A DNA stretch of 64,000 nucleotides from Streptomyces sp. NBC_00083 (GTDB lineage: Bacteria > Actinomycetota > Actinomycetes > Streptomycetales > Streptomycetaceae), in assembly GCF_026343295.1 (NCBI RefSeq), contig NZ_JAPELY010000001.1, positions 62,001-126,000 on the forward strand, written 5' to 3'. A model generated the notes under the pieces. It ran no database searches and was not told the origin of the DNA. It was given only the letters and a program-made list of their open reading frames with translations. The position numbers and the translations under genes are program-made. Shown here one piece after another: positions 27,612 to 36,039 of the stretch; position 1 is the stretch's first letter; the number at the start of each line of letters is the position of its first letter.

Positions 27612-29213
27612 ATGCCCACCCTCCCCACCTCCCTCGATCCCGCCTCCGCCGAGTTCCGGCAGGCCGCCGACGCCATGCGGAGCAGGCTCGACGAGCTGGG
27701 CCGGGAGCACGGCAAAGCGCTCGCCGGCGGGGGCGAGAAGTACACCGAGCGCCACCGGCGGCGCGGCAAGCTCCTGCCCCGGGAGCGCATCGAGCTGCTG
27801 CTCGACGCGGACACGCCGTTCCTCGAACTGTCGCCGCTCGCCGCGTGGGGCAGCGACTACCCCGTCGGCGCCTCGATGGTCACCGGCATCGGCACCGTCG
27901 AGGGCGTCGAGTGCCTGATCACCGCCAACGACCCCACCGTCCGCGGCGGCGCCTCCAACCCGTGGACACTGAAGAAGGCCCTGCGCGCCAACGAGATCGC
28001 GTACGTCAACCGCCTGCCCTGCATCAGCCTCGTCGAGTCCGGCGGCGCCGATCTCCCCTCGCAGAAGGAGATCTTCATCCCGGGCGGCGCGATCTTCCGG
28101 GACATCACGCGGCTCTCCGCCGCCGGCATCCCGACCGTCGCCGTCGTGTTCGGCAACTCCACGGCGGGCGGGGCCTACGTCCCCGGGATGTCCGACCACA
28201 CCGTGATGATCAAGGAGCGGTCCAAGGTGTTCCTCGGGGGGCCGCCGCTCGTGAAGATGGCGACGGGCGAGGAGAGCGACGACGAGTCGCTGGGCGGCGC
28301 CGAGATGCACGCCCGGACCTCCGGGCTCGCCGACCACTTCGCCGTCGACGAGCACGACGCGATCCGCCAGGCCCGCCGCATCGTCGCCCGCCTCAACCAC
28401 CGCAAGGCGCACCCGGATCCGGCCGGTCCCGCCGAACCGCCGAAGTACGACGAGGAGGAGCTGCTCGGCATCGTCCCCGAGGACCTGAAGACGCCGTTCG
28501 ATCCGCGCGAGGTCATCGCCCGCATCGTCGACGCCTCCGACTTCGACGAGTTCAAGCCGCTGTACGGGACCAGCCTGGTCACCGGCTGGGCCGAGCTGCA
28601 CGGCTACCCCGTCGGCATCCTCGCCAACGCGCAGGGCGTGCTGTTCTCCGCCGAGTCGCAGAAGGCCGCCCAGTTCATCCAGCTCGCCAACCAGCGCGAC
28701 ATCCCGCTGCTCTTCCTGCACAACACCACCGGCTACATGGTGGGCAGGGAGTACGAGCAGGGCGGCATCATCAAACACGGCGCGATGATGATCAACGCGG
28801 TGTCCAATTCGCGCGTGCCGCACCTGTCCGTCCTGGTCGGGGCGTCGTACGGGGCCGGGCACTACGGGATGTGCGGGCGGGCCTACGATCCCCGCTTCCT
28901 GTTCGCCTGGCCGAGCGCCAAGTCGGCCGTGATGGGCCCGCAGCAGCTCGCCGGCGTCCTGTCGATCGTGGCCCGCGCCTCCGCGCAGGCCAAGGGGCAG
29001 CCGTACGACGACGAGGCGGACGCGGGGCTGCGCGCGATGGTCGAGCAGCAGATCGAGGCCGAGTCGCTGCCCCTGTTCCTGTCGGGGCGGCTGTACGACG
29101 ACGGCGTCATCGATCCCCGTGACACCCGGACCGTCCTCGGGCTGTGCCTGTCGGCGATCCACACCGCTCCCGTCGAAGGCGCCCGCGGCGGCTTCGGCAT
29201 CTTCCGGATGTGA
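27612..29213 (+). CDS. Acyl-CoA carboxylase carboxyltransferase (beta) subunit, geranyl-CoA carboxylase-like
   Basis: 533 residues of the MCC/GCC-type carboxyltransferase. The N-domain has VESGGADLPSQKEIF, then FIPGGAIFRDITRLSAAGIP and STAGGAYVPGMSDHTVM; the C-domain has TTGYMVGREYEQGGIIKHGA and SYGAGHYGMCGRAYDPRF. Methylcrotonyl-CoA carboxylases have HFGRIFYN where this protein has PGGAIFRD, so the bulky Phe is Gly. From memory of geranyl-CoA carboxylase structural work, that exchange enlarges the acyl pocket for longer branched substrates. It transfers the carboxyl group from biotin; the partner alpha subunit starts 5 bases after the stop. A methylcrotonyl or other branched substrate is not excluded. 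Confidence 0.87.
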   Translation: MPTLPTSLDPASAEFRQAADAMRSRLDELGREHGKALAGGGEKYTERHRRRGKLLPRERIELLLDADTPFLELSPLAAWGSDYPVGASMVTGIGTVEGVECLITANDPTVRGGASNPWTLKKALRANEIAYVNRLPCISLVESGGADLPSQKEIFIPGGAIFRDITRLSAAGIPTVAVVFGNSTAGGAYVPGMSDHTVMIKERSKVFLGGPPLVKMATGEESDDESLGGAEMHARTSGLADHFAVDEHDAIRQARRIVARLNHRKAHPDPAGPAEPPKYDEEELLGIVPEDLKTPFDPREVIARIVDASDFDEFKPLYGTSLVTGWAELHGYPVGILANAQGVLFSAESQKAAQFIQLANQRDIPLLFLHNTTGYMVGREYEQGGIIKHGAMMINAVSNSRVPHLSVLVGASYGAGHYGMCGRAYDPRFLFAWPSAKSAVMGPQQLAGVLSIVARASAQAKGQPYDDEADAGLRAMVEQQIEAESLPLFLSGRLYDDGVIDPRDTRTVLGLCLSAIHTAPVEGARGGFGIFRM

Positions 29214-29218
29214 GGGCC

Positions 29219-31123
29219 ATGACCGAGCCGAAGGCCATGATCGAGTCCGTACTCGTCGCCAACCGCGGCGAGATAGCCTGCCGGGTCTTCCGTACCTGCC
29301 GCGAGCTGGGCATCGCCACCGTCGCCGTGTTCTCGGACGCCGACGCGGGCGCCCTGCACGTGCGCGAGGCCGACACCGCGGTGCGGCTGCCGGGGGCCAC
29401 GCCCGGCGAGACGTATCTGCGCGGCGACCTCGTCGTCGCGGCGGCCCTCGCCGCGGGCGCCGACGCCGTGCACCCGGGGTACGGGTTCCTCTCCGAGAAC
29501 GCCGGCTTCGCGCGGGCCGTGATCGCCGCCGGGCTCACCTGGATCGGGCCGCCCCCCGAAGCCATCGAGGCCATGGCCTCCAAGACCCGCGCCAAGGAGC
29601 TGATGGGCCTGCCGCCGTTGCGTCTCGACGATGTCGGGGAGAGCGATCTGCCGCTGCTCGTCAAGGCGTCCGCCGGGGGCGGCGGACGGGGAATGCGGAT
29701 CGTTCGTCAACTGACGGATATCGACAGTCAGTTGTCGTCCGCCCGCGCCGAGGCGCTCAACGCGTTCGGTGACGGCGATGTCTTCGTCGAGCCCTACATC
29801 GAGGGCGGGCGCCACGTCGAGGTGCAGATCCTCGCCGACGCCCACGGCACGGTCTGGGTGCTCGGCACCCGTGACTGTTCGCTCCAGCGGCGCCACCAGA
29901 AGGTCATCGAGGAGGCCCCGGCGCCCGGCCTCGCCCCGGAGACCGCCGCCGAACTGCACGCCCTCGCCGCGCGGGCCGCGAAGGCCACCGACTACCGGGG
30001 CGCGGGCACGGTGGAGTTCCTGGTCGCCGACGGTACCGTCCACTTCCTGGAGATGAACACCCGCCTCCAGGTCGAACACCCCGTCACGGAGGCCGTGTTC
30101 GGAGTCGACCTCGTCGCGCTCCAGCTCCGGGTCGCCGAGGGCGGGGCGCTCGCGCCGGCCCCGCCCGAGCCGCACGGCCACGCCATCGAGGCCCGCCTGT
30201 ACGCCGAGGACCCGGCCGACGGCTGGGCCCCGGGCACCGGCACCGTCCACCGGCTGGCCGTCGACGGTGTGCGGCTCGACCGGGGGTACGCCGACGGCGA
30301 CACCGTCTCCGTGCACTACGACTCGCTGCTCGCCAAGGCCGTCGCCCACGCCCCGACTCGCGCCGAGGCCGCCCGCGTGCTGGCCCGCGCCCTGGAGCGC
30401 GCCCGCGTCCACGGCCCGGCCACCAATCGTGACCTGCTCGTCCGCTCGCTGCGCCACCCGGAGTTCACCGAAGGGGCCGCCGGGGGCGGTCTCGACACCG
30501 GGTTCTACGACCGTAACCTCGCCGAGCTGACCGTGCCTCCGCCCGGCGCGCACCACGCGGCGCTCGCCGCGGCCCTCGCCGACGCGAGCGCCCGGACCGG
30601 CCGGTTCGGCGGCGGCTGGCGCAACGTCCCCTCGGGACCCCAGGTCAAGCGGTACGGCGACCACGAGGTCCGCTACCGGCTCACCCGGCTCGGCCTCGAA
30701 GCGGACGGCCATCCCGGGGTCCGTCTCGACTCCGCGGAGCCCGGCCGCGTACGGCTCGAAATCGACGGGGTGGTAAGGGAGTTCGGCGTCCGCCGCTACG
30801 ACGGCACCGTGTACGTCGACTCCGCTTCGGGGTGCCACGCCCTCGCCGTCCGTCCCCGCTTCACCGACCCCAGCGACCTCGTCGCGCCGGGCTCGCTGCT
30901 CGCCCCCATGCCGGGGGTCGTGGTGCGGGTCGCCGACGGGGTCGAGGAGGGCTGCCGCGTCGTCGCGGGGCAGCCGCTGCTCTGGCTGGAGGCCATGAAG
31001 ATGGAGCACCGCGTCATCGCTCCGGCCTCCGGCACGCTCACCGCGCTCCACGCCGTCCCCGGCCGCCAGGTCGAGGTCGGTGCCCTGCTCGCCGTAGTCG
31101 CATCGGAGGACGAAGACGTATGA
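29219..31123 (+). CDS. Acyl-CoA carboxylase biotin carboxylase/biotin carrier (alpha) subunit
   Basis: 634 residues. The biotin carboxylase core has VLVANRGEIACRVFRTCREL, the ATP-grasp glycine loop KASAGGGGRGMRIV, the catalytic segment FLEMNTRLQVEHPVTE and HAIEARLYAEDP. The C-terminal biotinyl domain carries EAMKMEH, with the biotinylated lysine. Together with the beta subunit this forms a biotin-dependent acyl-CoA carboxylase. The linker before the glycine loop (GLPPLRLDDVGESDLP) is short compared with typical family members. The stop overlaps the acyl-CoA dehydrogenase start as ATGA. Confidence 0.92.
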   Translation: MTEPKAMIESVLVANRGEIACRVFRTCRELGIATVAVFSDADAGALHVREADTAVRLPGATPGETYLRGDLVVAAALAAGADAVHPGYGFLSENAGFARAVIAAGLTWIGPPPEAIEAMASKTRAKELMGLPPLRLDDVGESDLPLLVKASAGGGGRGMRIVRQLTDIDSQLSSARAEALNAFGDGDVFVEPYIEGGRHVEVQILADAHGTVWVLGTRDCSLQRRHQKVIEEAPAPGLAPETAAELHALAARAAKATDYRGAGTVEFLVADGTVHFLEMNTRLQVEHPVTEAVFGVDLVALQLRVAEGGALAPAPPEPHGHAIEARLYAEDPADGWAPGTGTVHRLAVDGVRLDRGYADGDTVSVHYDSLLAKAVAHAPTRAEAARVLARALERARVHGPATNRDLLVRSLRHPEFTEGAAGGGLDTGFYDRNLAELTVPPPGAHHAALAAALADASARTGRFGGGWRNVPSGPQVKRYGDHEVRYRLTRLGLEADGHPGVRLDSAEPGRVRLEIDGVVREFGVRRYDGTVYVDSASGCHALAVRPRFTDPSDLVAPGSLLAPMPGVVVRVADGVEEGCRVVAGQPLLWLEAMKMEHRVIAPASGTLTALHAVPGRQVEVGALLAVVASEDEDV

Positions 31124-32271
31124 CCGGTGTCATCGAAAGCCAGGAGAACAAGGATCTGCGGGCCGCGGTCGCCGCGCTCGGCGCCCGGCACGGCCGTGGT
31201 TTCGACCGCGCCGCCCTGTGGTCGGAGGCGGCCAAGCTCGGCTACCTCGGCGTCAACCTGCCGGCCGAGCACGGCGGCGGGGGCTGCGGCATGGCCGAAC
31301 TGTCCATCGTCCTGGAGGAGTTGGGTGCGGCGGGCTGCCCGCTGTTGATGATGGTGGTGTCGCCGGCCATCTGCGGCACGGTCATCGCGCGCTTCGGCAC
31401 CGAGGAGCAGAAGCGCACCTGGCTGCCGGGGCTCGCCGACGGCACCCTCACCATGGCGTTCGGCATCACCGAGCCCGACGCCGGCTCCAACTCGCACCGC
31501 ATCACCACCACCGCGCGGCGCGACGGCGACGGCTGGATCCTGACCGGCCGCAAGGTCTTCATCTCCGGTGTGGACATAGCGGACGCGACGCTGATCGTCG
31601 GCCGCACCGAGGCTGTGTCTGATGGAAACAGGGGCCGCACGGGTGGCCTCAAGCCGTGCCTGTTCATCGTTCCGCGCGACACCCCCGGCTTCGGGCGCTC
31701 CCAGATCGACATGGAACTCCAGGCGGCGGAGAAGCAGTTCGAGCTGGTCCTCGACGACGTACGGCTGCCCGCGTCGTCGCTGGTCGGCGACGAGGACGCG
31801 GGGCTGCTCCAGCTCTTCGCCGGACTCAACCCGGAGCGGATCATGACGGCCGCGTTCGCGATCGGCATGGGCCGCTACGCGCTCGCCACCGCCGTCGACT
31901 ACGCCACGACCCGCCAGGTGTGGAAGCAGCCCATCGGCGGCCACCAGGCCATCGCCCATCCGCTGGCCCAGGCCCACATCGAGCTCGAACTGGCCCGTCT
32001 GATGATGCAGAAGGCGGCCGCCCTGTACGACGCGGGTGACGACATCGGGGCGGGCGAGGCGGCCAACATGGCGAAGTACGCGGCGGCCGAGGCCTGTGTG
32101 AAGGCCGTCGACCAGGCCGTCCACACCCTGGGCGGCAACGGGCTGACCCGCGAGTACGGCCTGGCCTCGCTGATCACGGCGGCCCGGGTCGCGAGGATCG
32201 CGCCGGTCAGCCGGGAGATGATCCTCAACTACGTCTCGCACCAGTCCCTGGGTCTTCCCAAGTCGTACTAG
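31120..32271 (+). CDS. Acyl-CoA dehydrogenase (AtuD-like place in cluster)
   Basis: 383 residues of flavin acyl-CoA dehydrogenase. The mid-domain FAD/substrate motif is MAFGITEPDAGSNSHRI with WILTGRKVFISGVDIAD. The C-terminal four-helix domain has RQVWKQPIGGHQAIAHPLAQ and HTLGGNGLTREYGLASL. In an atu-type pathway it would introduce the 2,3 double bond of citronellyl-CoA before carboxylation. The ATG overlaps the alpha-subunit stop. The substrate is inferred from context only. Confidence 0.9.
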   Translation: MTGVIESQENKDLRAAVAALGARHGRGFDRAALWSEAAKLGYLGVNLPAEHGGGGCGMAELSIVLEELGAAGCPLLMMVVSPAICGTVIARFGTEEQKRTWLPGLADGTLTMAFGITEPDAGSNSHRITTTARRDGDGWILTGRKVFISGVDIADATLIVGRTEAVSDGNRGRTGGLKPCLFIVPRDTPGFGRSQIDMELQAAEKQFELVLDDVRLPASSLVGDEDAGLLQLFAGLNPERIMTAAFAIGMGRYALATAVDYATTRQVWKQPIGGHQAIAHPLAQAHIELELARLMMQKAAALYDAGDDIGAGEAANMAKYAAAEACVKAVDQAVHTLGGNGLTREYGLASLITAARVARIAPVSREMILNYVSHQSLGLPKSY

Positions 32272-32291
32272 GCGTACTAGGAGATCCCCCT

Positions 32292-33977
32292 ATGGACTCC
32301 CCTGGCTCCACTCCCTCCACTCCCTCCACTCCCTCCGTTCCCTCCCGTGCCGTGGCGGACTCCGGCGCTCGTCGCGTCTTCCGCAGCGAGTACGCCGATG
32401 TGCCCGTCCTCGACGAACCCATCCACGAGGCGGTCCTCGCCCGCTCGACCGCCTCGTTCCCCGATGCCGTCGCGCTCGTCGACGGCGCCGACCCGACCGG
32501 CACGACCACCCTCACCTACGGCCAACTCGACGTCCGGCACCGCCTGTTGGCGTCCGAACTGGTCCGCTCCGGGCTGCGCAAGGGCGATGTGCTGGCGCTG
32601 CACAGCCCCAACACAGTGCTCTACCCGGTCATTTTCTACGGGGCGACGCGCGCCGGGGCGGCCGTCACCACCGTCCATCCGCTCTGTACGGCGGAGGAGT
32701 TCGCCAAGCAGCTCAACGATGCGGGCGCCCGGTGGATCGTCACCGTATCGCCGCTCCTCGCGACGGCCCGCCGGGCCGCGGAACTCGTCGGCGGAATCGA
32801 GGAGATCTTCGTCTGCGACCGCGCCGACGGCCACCGCTCGATCGTCCACGACCTCCTGTCCGCGGCGCCCCCGCGGACGGCCGGGGCGGACATTGCGATC
32901 GACCCCGCCGAGGACATCGCCGTCCTGCCGTACTCCTCGGGCACCACCGGCGTCCCCAAGGGCGTCATGCTCACCCACCGCAGCATCGCCACCAACCTGG
33001 CGCAGCTGCACCCGCTGGTGCCGATGGTGCCCGGCGACCGCATCCTCGCGGTGCTGCCGTTCTTCCACATCTACGGCATGACCGCGCTCCTGAACGCACC
33101 CCTGCGGGCCGGCGCCACCGTCGTCGTGCTGCCGCGCTTCGACCTCGACCAGTTCCTCGGCGCGATCGAGAAGCACCGCATCACCGGCCTGTACGTCGCC
33201 CCGCCGATCGTGCTCGCCCTGGCCAAGCACCCGGCGGTCGCCCGGTACGACCTCACCAGCCTCGAATACGTGGTGAGCGCGGCGGCCCCGCTCGACTCCC
33301 TGCTGGCGCAGGCCTGTTCGGACCGGCTCGGCCTGCCGCCGGTGCGCCAGGCGTACGGCATGACCGAGCTGTCGCCCGGCACCCATGTCGTCCCGCTGGC
33401 CACGGTGGACCCGCCGGCCGGCGCGGTCGGCAAGCTGCTGCCCTCCACCGAGATGCGGATCCTGCGCCTGGACGACCCGGCCCGCGACGCCGGGCCCGGC
33501 GAGGAGGGCGAGATCGCGATCCGGGGCCCGCAGGTGATGAAGGGCTACCTCGGCCGGCCCGAGGCCACCGCCGAACTGATCGACGCGGACGGCTGGGTGC
33601 ACACCGGTGACGTGGGCCGCGTCGACGAGGACGGCTGGCTGTTCGTCGTCGACCGGGTCAAGGAGCTCATCAAGTACAAGGGGTTCCAGGTCGCGCCCGC
33701 CGACCTGGAGGCGCTGCTGCTCACCCACCCCGGCGTGGCGGACGCCGCCGTCATCGGTGTTCTCGACGCGGACGGCAACGAGGTGCCCAAGGCCTTCGTG
33801 GTGCGCGGGCCGGACGCGCCGGGCCTCGGCGCGGACGAGGTGATGGCGTACGTCGCCGAACGCGTCGCCCCGTACAAGAAGGTCCGCCGGGTCGCGTTCG
33901 TGGCGGCCGTGCCCCGGGCCGCGTCCGGCAAGATCCTCCGGCGTGAGCTGCGGCAACGAGAGAAGGACGACGCGTGA
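32292..33977 (+). CDS. AMP-forming acyl-CoA ligase (4-coumarate-CoA ligase family)
   Basis: 561 residues of the ANL superfamily. The AMP-binding P-loop is PYSSGTTGVPKGVMLTH, A5 is in RQAYGMTELSPGTH, the hinge/A8 is in GWLFVVDRVKELIKYKGFQV, and the C-terminal catalytic lysine is in PRAASGKILRREL. It should activate a free acid to its CoA thioester, the entry step of the cluster (AtuH-like role). The first 20 residues are a Ser/Thr/Pro run encoded by repeated ACTCCCTCC units; AGGAG at about 32278 supports ATG 32292 over the in-frame GTG at 32352. Confidence 0.92.
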   Translation: MDSPGSTPSTPSTPSVPSRAVADSGARRVFRSEYADVPVLDEPIHEAVLARSTASFPDAVALVDGADPTGTTTLTYGQLDVRHRLLASELVRSGLRKGDVLALHSPNTVLYPVIFYGATRAGAAVTTVHPLCTAEEFAKQLNDAGARWIVTVSPLLATARRAAELVGGIEEIFVCDRADGHRSIVHDLLSAAPPRTAGADIAIDPAEDIAVLPYSSGTTGVPKGVMLTHRSIATNLAQLHPLVPMVPGDRILAVLPFFHIYGMTALLNAPLRAGATVVVLPRFDLDQFLGAIEKHRITGLYVAPPIVLALAKHPAVARYDLTSLEYVVSAAAPLDSLLAQACSDRLGLPPVRQAYGMTELSPGTHVVPLATVDPPAGAVGKLLPSTEMRILRLDDPARDAGPGEEGEIAIRGPQVMKGYLGRPEATAELIDADGWVHTGDVGRVDEDGWLFVVDRVKELIKYKGFQVAPADLEALLLTHPGVADAAVIGVLDADGNEVPKAFVVRGPDAPGLGADEVMAYVAERVAPYKKVRRVAFVAAVPRAASGKILRRELRQREKDDA

Positions 33978-34708
33978 CACTGATCAGGTCCGCCCATGAA
34001 CGGGGCATCACCACCCTCGCCCTGGACTCGCCCGCCAACCGCAACGCGCTGTCCGCGGCGCTCGTCGCCGAGCTGGGCGCGGCGCTCGCGCGGTGCGCGG
34101 GTGACCCGGGCGTACGGGCCGTGGTGCTGACCCACACCGGCGGCACGTTCTGCGCGGGCGCCGATCTGAAGGCGCCGCCGGACCCGGAGGCGTTCGTCGC
34201 CCTGATGCGGGCCGTGGTCGGGCTGCGCAAGCCGGTCGTGGCGCGGGTGACCGGGCATGTGCGGGCGGGCGGCCTCGGGCTGCTCGCGGCGTGCGACATC
34301 GCGGTGGCGGGGCCCGGGTCGTCGTACGCGTTCACCGAGGTGCGGCTGGGTCTGGCGCCTGCGGTGATCTCCATGCCGGTGCTGCCGCGCATGGATCCGC
34401 GGGCGGCGAGCCGCTACTACCTCACGGGGGAGCGGTTCGACGCGGCGGAGGCGGCCCGCACGGGCCTGGTCACGATCGCCGCCGACGACGTGGACGCGGC
34501 GCTCGGGCCGGTCCTCGACGGGCTGCGCAGGTCCTCGCCCGAGGGGCTGGCCGCGTCGAAGGCTCTGGTCACGGCTACCGTGTCGGAGACCTTCGACCGC
34601 TGGTCGAAGGAGCTGACCGCCCGCTCGGCGTCCCTCTTCGCCTCCGCCGAGGCGCGGGAGGGAGTGACGGCCTTCCTCGAACGACGGGACCCCGCATGGG
34701 TGTTGTGA
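33974..34708 (+). CDS. Enoyl-CoA hydratase/isomerase family protein
   Basis: 244 residues of the crotonase fold. The oxyanion-hole segments are GGTFCAGADLKAPP and ARVTGHVRAGGLGLLAACDI, followed by FTEVRLGLAPAVISMPVLPR. The second glutamate typical of hydratases (GLxPE) is replaced, with ...LAPAV in its place, so the exact reaction (hydratase or isomerase) is open. In an atu-type pathway the AtuE place would hydrate isohexenylglutaconyl-CoA. GTG at 33974 overlaps the ligase stop as GTGA. Confidence 0.88.
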   Translation: MTLIRSAHERGITTLALDSPANRNALSAALVAELGAALARCAGDPGVRAVVLTHTGGTFCAGADLKAPPDPEAFVALMRAVVGLRKPVVARVTGHVRAGGLGLLAACDIAVAGPGSSYAFTEVRLGLAPAVISMPVLPRMDPRAASRYYLTGERFDAAEAARTGLVTIAADDVDAALGPVLDGLRRSSPEGLAASKALVTATVSETFDRWSKELTARSASLFASAEAREGVTAFLERRDPAWVL

Positions 34709-35343
34709 CACCGCCGAACACCCCGCCGGACACGCCGTCCGGCGCGCCGCCGAAGGCCGTGCCGAAGACCGTGCCGAAGGCTCCGAAGCAGGACCGCAGC
34801 CGGGCCACCCGGCAGCGGCTGCTCGAAGCCGCCGTGTCCTGCCTGGCCGAGCACGGCTGGGCGGGTTCCACGGTGTCGGTGGTGGCCGAGCGCGCCGGGG
34901 TGTCGCGGGGCGCCGCCCAGCACCACTTCCCGACCCGCGAGGACCTGTTCACGGCGGCGGTCGAGTACGTCGCCGAGGAGCGGTCGTTCGCGCTGCGCGC
35001 CCTGGACCGCAGGGACCGCGGGGAGGTGGTGGCGGCCCTCGTCGGGCTGTACACCGGCCCGCTGTTCCGGGCCGCGCTCCATCTGTGGGTCGCCGCGTCC
35101 AACGAGCCCCAGCTGCATGCGCGGGTGACGGAGCTGGAGGCGAGGGTGGGCCGCGAATCGCACCGGATCGCGGTGGAGCTGCTCGCGGCCGACGAGTCCG
35201 TACCGGGTGTACGGGAGACGGTGCAGGGCTTCCTCGACATGGCGCGCGGGCTGGGCCTGGCCAATGTGCTCACCGATGACGCGGCGCGCAGGGAGCGGGT
35301 CGTGGCGCAGTGGGCGGTGCTGCTGGACGAGGCGCTGCGGTAG
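34705..35343 (+). CDS. TetR-family regulator, candidate repressor of the atu-like cluster
   Basis: About 212 residues. The HTH is near residue 35-60 (STVSVVAERAGVSRGAAQHH, then FPTREDLFTAAVEYV). The N-terminal about 30 residues are Pro/Lys-rich. The GTG at 34705 overlaps the hydratase stop as GTGA and is preferred to the ATG at 34696, which gives three more residues. As the last gene of the operon it likely controls it, and the inverted repeat at 24593-24606 is the best operator candidate. Confidence 0.88.
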   Translation: MTPPNTPPDTPSGAPPKAVPKTVPKAPKQDRSRATRQRLLEAAVSCLAEHGWAGSTVSVVAERAGVSRGAAQHHFPTREDLFTAAVEYVAEERSFALRALDRRDRGEVVAALVGLYTGPLFRAALHLWVAASNEPQLHARVTELEARVGRESHRIAVELLAADESVPGVRETVQGFLDMARGLGLANVLTDDAARRERVVAQWAVLLDEALR

Positions 35344-35352
35344 GAACGCCGG

Positions 35353-35946
35353 CTAGGGCGTGGGGGGTGTGTCGGGGCGGCCCAGGAGGCGCCCGACGAG
35401 GAGTTCGGGGTAGCCGGCGGCCGGTGGGTCGATGCCGAAGATCGCGCGGAGGTAGAGCGGCGCGATGAGCTGGTCCAGGATCTGGTCGAGCGGCGGCGGG
35501 TCCTCGCCGCGCGCCGCGGCCCGCTCCCGGATGGCTTCGATGGCGTGGGTACGGCGCTGGAAGTGCCGGCCGCGTTCGCCGTGTGCCTCGGCGCTGCCGG
35601 GCATGGACAGGGCGACGGCCCGGACGAGGATCCGGCCTTCGGGCTTGAGGATGCTCGCGACCCCGGCGGCGGCCCAGGCGGTGAGGTCGCCGCGCAGGGT
35701 GCCGGTGTCGGGCAGCGGCCAGTCCCGTTCGAGGCGGGTCACGACAACGTCGGCGAGGAGCGCCTCGCGGCTGCCCCAGCGGCGGTAGACGCTCGTGTGG
35801 TTGACGCCGGCGCGCTGGGCGATCGCGGGGATGGTGAGGTCGCCGCCGTCGGTGTCGGACAGCAGGTCGACGACGGCCTGGTGGACGGCGGAACGTACTT
35901 GTTCGGGGCTTTTGCGGGTGCGGGGTGTCGGCTGGTTCGGGCTCAC
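35353..35946 (-). CDS. TetR-family regulator
   Basis: 197 residues. The HTH is LTIPAIAQRAGVNHTSVYRR followed by WGSREALLADVV. The C-terminal half (TetR_C-like, LDQILDQLIAPLYLRAIFGI) resembles the group of repressors with a DQLIxPLYxRxLF segment. It is divergent from the alpha/beta hydrolase gene, and the two palindromes in the 93-base gap suggest autoregulation and control of the hydrolase. It ends 9 bases from the convergent TetR gene. Confidence 0.9.
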   Translation of the reverse strand: MSPNQPTPRTRKSPEQVRSAVHQAVVDLLSDTDGGDLTIPAIAQRAGVNHTSVYRRWGSREALLADVVVTRLERDWPLPDTGTLRGDLTAWAAAGVASILKPEGRILVRAVALSMPGSAEAHGERGRHFQRRTHAIEAIRERAAARGEDPPPLDQILDQLIAPLYLRAIFGIDPPAAGYPELLVGRLLGRPDTPPTP

Positions 35947-35957
35947 CCCACCATCGT

Positions 35958-36024
35958 AAGCACATTTATTTGCTTCGCGTCGGCGGATGGGTCTACAGTC
36001 ATCGGCGTACGCACAGATCTGTGC
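35958..36024. promoter_or_regulatory. Two palindromes and promoter between TetR and hydrolase genes
   Basis: AAGCA (35958-35962) and TGCTT (35971-35975) are 5-bp arms spaced 8 bp. GCACAGATCTGTGC (36011-36024) is a perfect 14-bp palindrome. A promoter TTGCTT (35970-35975), 18-bp spacer, TACAGT (35994-35999) lies between and partly over them, pointing to the hydrolase gene. The second palindrome would cover the transcription start, an effective repressor position. Confidence 0.6.
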
Positions 36025-36039
36025 TTAAGGAGAGAAGCC

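Noticed and set aside
27612..32271. Leucine-degradation (liu) or propionyl/acetyl-CoA carboxylase cluster
   Set aside because: No HMG-CoA lyase is present, the beta subunit has PGGAIFRD instead of HFGRIFYN, and an AtuA-like gene is linked; liu remains a weaker alternative.
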